7,610 nucleotides of DNA, taken from an uncultured Bacilli bacterium. Its GTDB lineage: Bacteria; Bacillota_I; Bacilli_A; RF39; UBA660. The position numbers were made by a program, and so were the translations under genes. The notes beneath the pieces are model-generated. The model was not told where the DNA came from and did not search any database. It saw only the letters and a program-made list of their open reading frames with translations. Shown in pieces: positions 5,037-7,610 of the stretch; the first letter of the stretch is position 1; each line of letters begins with the position of its first letter. The stretch lies in the NCBI GenBank assembly GCA_944363995.1, contig CALVVV010000056.1, positions 1 through 7,610 on the forward strand. The letters are read 5' to 3'.

Positions 5037-5419
5037 TATACCCAGCCAAACAAATTAGATATTTGTGGCAAGAAAAAGATAAATAGTGCCATTATAGCAA
5101 AAATTACACCAATAAATATATAAATACTTTTATTATTTTTTTTATTCACTTCTTGATTTACTTCTTGTTTAGGAACCTCAAATGGACTATATTGAGTTGT
5201 ATGTGATAAAGCTTCTTCCATAGCTTCATCTTTATTTAAATTAGCGACAACACTTATTGGATCAACATTATTATAATTATTAGAAGCATTGTCAACTACA
5301 GTATTATTTTGATTTATTAGTATATTATTTTGATCAACAACAGGTGGATTAACATTTGACGATTGATTGATATTATTTATTGTCTGTGAATTTTCTAATA
5401 TATTATTTTCATTATTCAT
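5036..5419 (-). CDS. Asn-rich tail-anchored membrane protein of unknown function
   Basis: I do not recognise this family. The 127-residue product has a low-complexity, probably disordered N-terminal stretch (residues 1-60) very rich in Asn, with many NN and QNN runs. A short acidic patch follows (NLNKDEAMEEAL, 61-71), then a Lys-rich stretch (KKNNKS, 93-98) and one strong membrane segment (about 99-117, IYIFIGVIFAIMALFIFFL) near the C-terminus. Lys before the helix and ten residues after it suggest the long N-terminal part stays in the cytoplasm. I place the start at 5419 because GGAGG (5428-5432) is 8 nt before that ATG; the ATG at 5434 is itself part of this binding site. The Asn richness partly reflects A+T-rich codons (AAT). 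It has its own promoter and terminator, so its position between ligA and cdaA does not imply shared function. Confidence 0.85.
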   Translation of the reverse strand: MNNENNILENSQTINNINQSSNVNPPVVDQNNILINQNNTVVDNASNNYNNVDPISVVANLNKDEAMEEALSHTTQYSPFEVPKQEVNQEVNKKNNKSIYIFIGVIFAIMALFIFFLPQISNLFGWV

Positions 5420-5447
5420 TATTTTTTCCTCCATTTATTATAAATAC

Positions 5448-5476
5448 ATTATATCAAAAAAAATAGTAAAATAAAA
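5448..5476 (-). promoter_or_regulatory. Promoter of the Asn-rich protein gene with extended -10
   Basis: TGATATAAT on the minus strand (TATAAT at 5448-5453) matches the extended -10 seen at cdaA and ligA. The -35 position holds only T-rich sequence (TTTTAT, 5471-5476) within the ligA terminator, so the extended -10 must carry most of the strength. Confidence 0.65.
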
Positions 5477-5484
5477 TACTATTT
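5456..5484 (-). terminator. Intrinsic terminator of ligA
   Basis: On the minus strand, AAATAGTA (5477-5484), an 8-nt T-rich loop and TACTATTT (5461-5468) form a perfect 8-bp stem, followed by TTTTT (5456-5460). The ligA stop codon TAG (5479-5481) is part of the first arm, and the next gene's -10 starts 3 bp past the T-tract. Confidence 0.75.
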
Positions 5485-7440
5485 AGAAATTTTTGTTAAA
5501 AATTGTTCTTCATTCCATATTGTTAATCCTAAATTTTGAGCTTTATTATATTTACTACCTGGGTTATCCCCCACTATAACAACACTTGTTTTCTTACTAA
5601 CACTATCAGTTACATAACCACCCAATGTTTCAATTTTTTCTTTAGCTTCAAATCTTGTAATATTCTTCAAAGTTCCTGTCAGTACAAAAGTTTTGTCTTT
5701 AAACTCTTCGTTGACATCCACTTTACCTAAATATGTCATATTTAGACCTCGTTTTTTTAATTCTTCAATTACATAATTATTGTCTTTAAAATAATCTACC
5801 AAACTTGCAGCAATCGCTTCTCCAATATCTTTAATATTTAATAATTCTTCGTAAGTAGCTTTTATTAAATTATCCATATTATTATAATATTTAGCTAATA
5901 TTTTTGCCGTTTTATTTCCAACATAACGAATACCTAATCCATATAATAGTCTTTCTAAAGAATTATTTTTACTATTCTCAATACTATTTAATAAATTAGT
6001 AATGCTTTTACTACCAAATCCTTCTAATTCCATTAATTCATCTTTATATTTAAATAATTCATAAAAATCAACGATATTTTTTAAGTAACCCATATTATAA
6101 AAATCTTCAATAATTTTATCGCCAAAACCTTCTATATTCATAGCATCTCGACTAACATAATGAATTAAATTTTCTATTTTTTTCTTATCACAATTATTAT
6201 TCACACAATAATATGCTGTATCTTTTTTTTCTAATTTAGTATGACAAATCGGACAAATATCAGTCATAACAAAATCTTTTTCTATTCCTGTGCGTCTTTC
6301 TTTTTTTACACTAACTACTTCTGGTATAACATCCCCTGCTTTTCTAATAGCTACTGTATCACCAATTTTAATTTGTTTGGTTAAAACATAATCTTCATTA
6401 TGTAAAGTTGCCCTAGAAATGACAGACCCCATTAATCTTACTGGTTCTAAAACCGCATTAGGTGTAACTTGTCCTGTTCTACCAACGGTAAAAATAATAT
6501 CTTTTAATTTAGTAAGCACCTCTAAAGCGGGAAATTTATATGCAGTAGCCCATTTAGGATATTTACTAGTAAATCCTAATTTGTTTTGTTGATCAAAATC
6601 ATTAGTTTTAATAACTATTCCATCGATTTCATAAGGTAAAGTATCTCTTTTATCAGTCCATTCATTAATATATTCTATGACACCATCTATATTATTAACT
6701 AATTTAATATTAGGATTAATGTTAAAACCTAAATCTTTCATAAATTTTAACGAATCATAATGAGTTTTAATATTATAGTTTTCTGGGTTAGGTAGATGAT
6801 ATATAAAACAATCTAATTTTCTCGAAGCAGCTACTTTGCTGTCTAATTGACGTACACTTCCAGCAGCTGCATTTCTTGGATTAGCCAACAATTCTTCATT
6901 ATTTTTCTTTCGCAATTCATTTAATTTGTTAAAACTACTTTTACTCATGTATATTTCTCCACGAACTTCAATATCAAGTGGATTTTTTAATTTCAAAGGA
7001 ATTGATTTTATGGTTTTAACATTGTGAGTTATATCTTCACCCGTTATACCATCACCTCTTGTTGCCCCTCGTATTAATTTTCCTTGTTCGTATAATAAAG
7101 ATACTGATAAGCCATCAATTTTCAATTCACATACATATTTAGGAATTAATTCTTTTTTTATTTTTTCATCAAACAATCTAACTTCTTCTTCATTAAAAAC
7201 ATTACTTAAAGATAGCATAGGTTTTTCATGAGTAATTTTTTTAAATTCACTAATTACCTCATTACCAACTCTTTTAGTTGGAGAATCATCTCTTACCCAT
7301 TCAGGATGTTGTGTCTCTATTTTAATTAATTCTTGCATGTATCGATCATATTCTTGATCGGTTAAAGTGGGATTATCCAAAATATAATATTCATGATTAG
7401 CCTTATTTATCAATTCAATAATTTCATTCATTCTATCCAT
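5479..7440 (-). CDS. ligA: NAD-dependent DNA ligase LigA
   Basis: A full-length bacterial ligase (653 residues; the family is about 670) that seals nicks during replication and repair using NAD+. Numbering from the chosen start: the NAD/NMN-binding Ia region with EYYILDNPTLTDQEYD (17-32); the adenylation motif CELKIDG with catalytic Lys107; RGDG; then ANPRNAAAGSVRQLD (187-200) and YEIDGIVIK (270-278). The OB region contains VGRTGQVTPNAVLEP (319-333); the zinc finger has Cys396, 399, 412 and 417; helix-hairpin-helix repeats follow at about 425-560; and a C-terminal BRCT domain at about 576-653 contains FVLTGTL and LGGYV. Nothing is missing. I start at the ATG at 7438-7440 (MDRMNEI), after GGTGATAAAA; a longer reading from 7476 would begin upstream of the promoter's -10 and adds a non-homologous leader. 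It has its own promoter, and an intrinsic terminator separates it from the tRNA upstream. Confidence 0.98.
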   Translation of the reverse strand: MDRMNEIIELINKANHEYYILDNPTLTDQEYDRYMQELIKIETQHPEWVRDDSPTKRVGNEVISEFKKITHEKPMLSLSNVFNEEEVRLFDEKIKKELIPKYVCELKIDGLSVSLLYEQGKLIRGATRGDGITGEDITHNVKTIKSIPLKLKNPLDIEVRGEIYMSKSSFNKLNELRKKNNEELLANPRNAAAGSVRQLDSKVAASRKLDCFIYHLPNPENYNIKTHYDSLKFMKDLGFNINPNIKLVNNIDGVIEYINEWTDKRDTLPYEIDGIVIKTNDFDQQNKLGFTSKYPKWATAYKFPALEVLTKLKDIIFTVGRTGQVTPNAVLEPVRLMGSVISRATLHNEDYVLTKQIKIGDTVAIRKAGDVIPEVVSVKKERRTGIEKDFVMTDICPICHTKLEKKDTAYYCVNNNCDKKKIENLIHYVSRDAMNIEGFGDKIIEDFYNMGYLKNIVDFYELFKYKDELMELEGFGSKSITNLLNSIENSKNNSLERLLYGLGIRYVGNKTAKILAKYYNNMDNLIKATYEELLNIKDIGEAIAASLVDYFKDNNYVIEELKKRGLNMTYLGKVDVNEEFKDKTFVLTGTLKNITRFEAKEKIETLGGYVTDSVSKKTSVVIVGDNPGSKYNKAQNLGLTIWNEEQFLTKISK

Positions 7441-7456
7441 TTTTATCACCACTATT

Positions 7457-7485
7457 AGTATATCAAAAATAACCAATTATTTAAA
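7457..7485 (-). promoter_or_regulatory. Promoter of ligA with extended -10
   Basis: On the minus strand, TTTAAA (7480-7485), a 17-bp spacer and TGATATACT (-10 hexamer TATACT at 7457-7462) match a sigma-A promoter with an extended -10. The predicted RNA would start near 7450, which rules out the longer ligA reading frame. Confidence 0.7.
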
Positions 7486-7492
7486 GTATTGA

Positions 7493-7523
7493 AGAAAAAA
7501 TAAAACCCTTTATTGCTAAAGGG
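7493..7523 (-). terminator. Intrinsic terminator after tRNA-Lys
   Basis: On the minus strand, CCCTTTA (7517-7523), GCAA and TAAAGGG (7506-7512) form a perfect 7-bp stem with a GNAA-type tetraloop, followed by TTTTATTTTTTC (7494-7505). It lies 12 nt after the tRNA's CCA, so the tRNA is the last gene of its transcript. Confidence 0.9.
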
Positions 7524-7535
7524 ATTATTATCTAA

Positions 7536-7610
7536 TGGTGTCCCGTACAGAACTCGAATCTGTGACCCTTTGATTAAAAGTCAAATGCTCTACCTGCTGA
7601 GCTAACGGGA
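7536..7610 (-). tRNA. tRNA-Lys, anticodon TTT, missing only its first base at the window edge
   Basis: On the minus strand the acceptor (TCCCGT visible, with a G expected just outside the window) pairs with ACGGGAC, followed by A and an encoded CCA (7536-7538). The D-arm has TAGCTCAGCAGGTAGAGC. The anticodon arm TTTGA-CTTTTAA-TCAAA gives anticodon TTT, reading AAA and AAG as lysine. The T-arm is ACAGA-TTCGAGT-TCTGT. With the missing G the molecule is 76 nt. In this A+T-rich genome AAA is heavily used, and this tRNA would carry most of that load. No attachment-site duplication is visible next to it. Confidence 0.97.

Noticed and set aside
5536..5730. Plus-strand open frame of 64 codons
   Set aside because: It is antisense to the BRCT and hairpin-helix end of ligA, with no binding site or recognisable content.
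7536..7610. tRNA-Lys as an integration site for the mobile element
   Set aside because: No direct repeat of the tRNA 3' end is visible in the window, and both mobile element ends seen here lie elsewhere.
1..7610. Mycoplasma-type genetic code (TGA as tryptophan)
   Set aside because: Tryptophans in ligA, cdaA and the transposase are TGG, and all genes read full length under the standard code; the transposase break is TAA, not TGA.

Overview
The window is very A+T-rich bacterial DNA, roughly three quarters A+T by eye. It has tightly packed genes, strong AGGAGG-type ribosome binding sites, extended -10 promoters and short intrinsic terminators. Tryptophan is encoded by TGG and the seven complete or near-complete reading frames stay open under the standard code, so nothing suggests the mycoplasma code. 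The combination of a CdaA/CdaR pair, a YdcC-like lipoprotein, a DUF378 protein and NAD-dependent ligase fits a low-GC Bacillota or Mycoplasmatota-like bacterium, for example a gut lineage near the RF39 or Erysipelotrichales groups. The exact taxon is an inference.

Left edge (1-510): the first 44 or so codons of a MobV (Mob/Pre) relaxase run off the window on the minus strand. They lie next to the 5' third of a YdcC-like lipoprotein gene, whose reading frame leaves the family sequence abruptly near position 225. This looks like one end of an integrated mobilizable element or plasmid that has interrupted the lipoprotein gene. The junction coincides with a GTGTG/TTA sequence resembling a MobV nick site. 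A small two-helix membrane protein (DUF378) is transcribed divergently from the lipoprotein gene (618-815, plus strand).

Middle (828-2799): a complete ISL3-type insertion sequence of 1956 bp has perfect 67-bp inverted repeats and an 8-bp target duplication (AAAATTTC). It sits exactly in the loop of the bidirectional terminator that once separated the DUF378 gene from the convergent cdaR gene. Each inverted repeat carries an inward-reading terminator, which may replace the lost one. The transposase is split by one in-frame TAA that separates the catalytic aspartates from the catalytic glutamate, so this copy is probably dead on its own.

Right part (2808-7610), all on the minus strand in transcription order: a tRNA-Lys(TTT) at the window edge, ligA (NAD-dependent DNA ligase), an Asn-rich tail-anchored protein of unknown function, then cdaA-cdaR (membrane c-di-AMP synthase and its regulator). 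ligA, the unknown gene and cdaA each have their own extended -10 promoter. The tRNA, ligA and the unknown gene are each followed by a hairpin terminator, and the ligA and unknown-gene terminators overlap or touch the stop codon. cdaA and cdaR overlap and form the only clear operon. No glmM follows cdaR, unlike the cdaA-cdaR-glmM operon known from Bacillus and relatives.

I found no CRISPR array and no recognisable defence or toxin cassette. The most unusual structures are the insertion sequence in the terminator loop with its compensating terminators, and the relaxase/lipoprotein junction.
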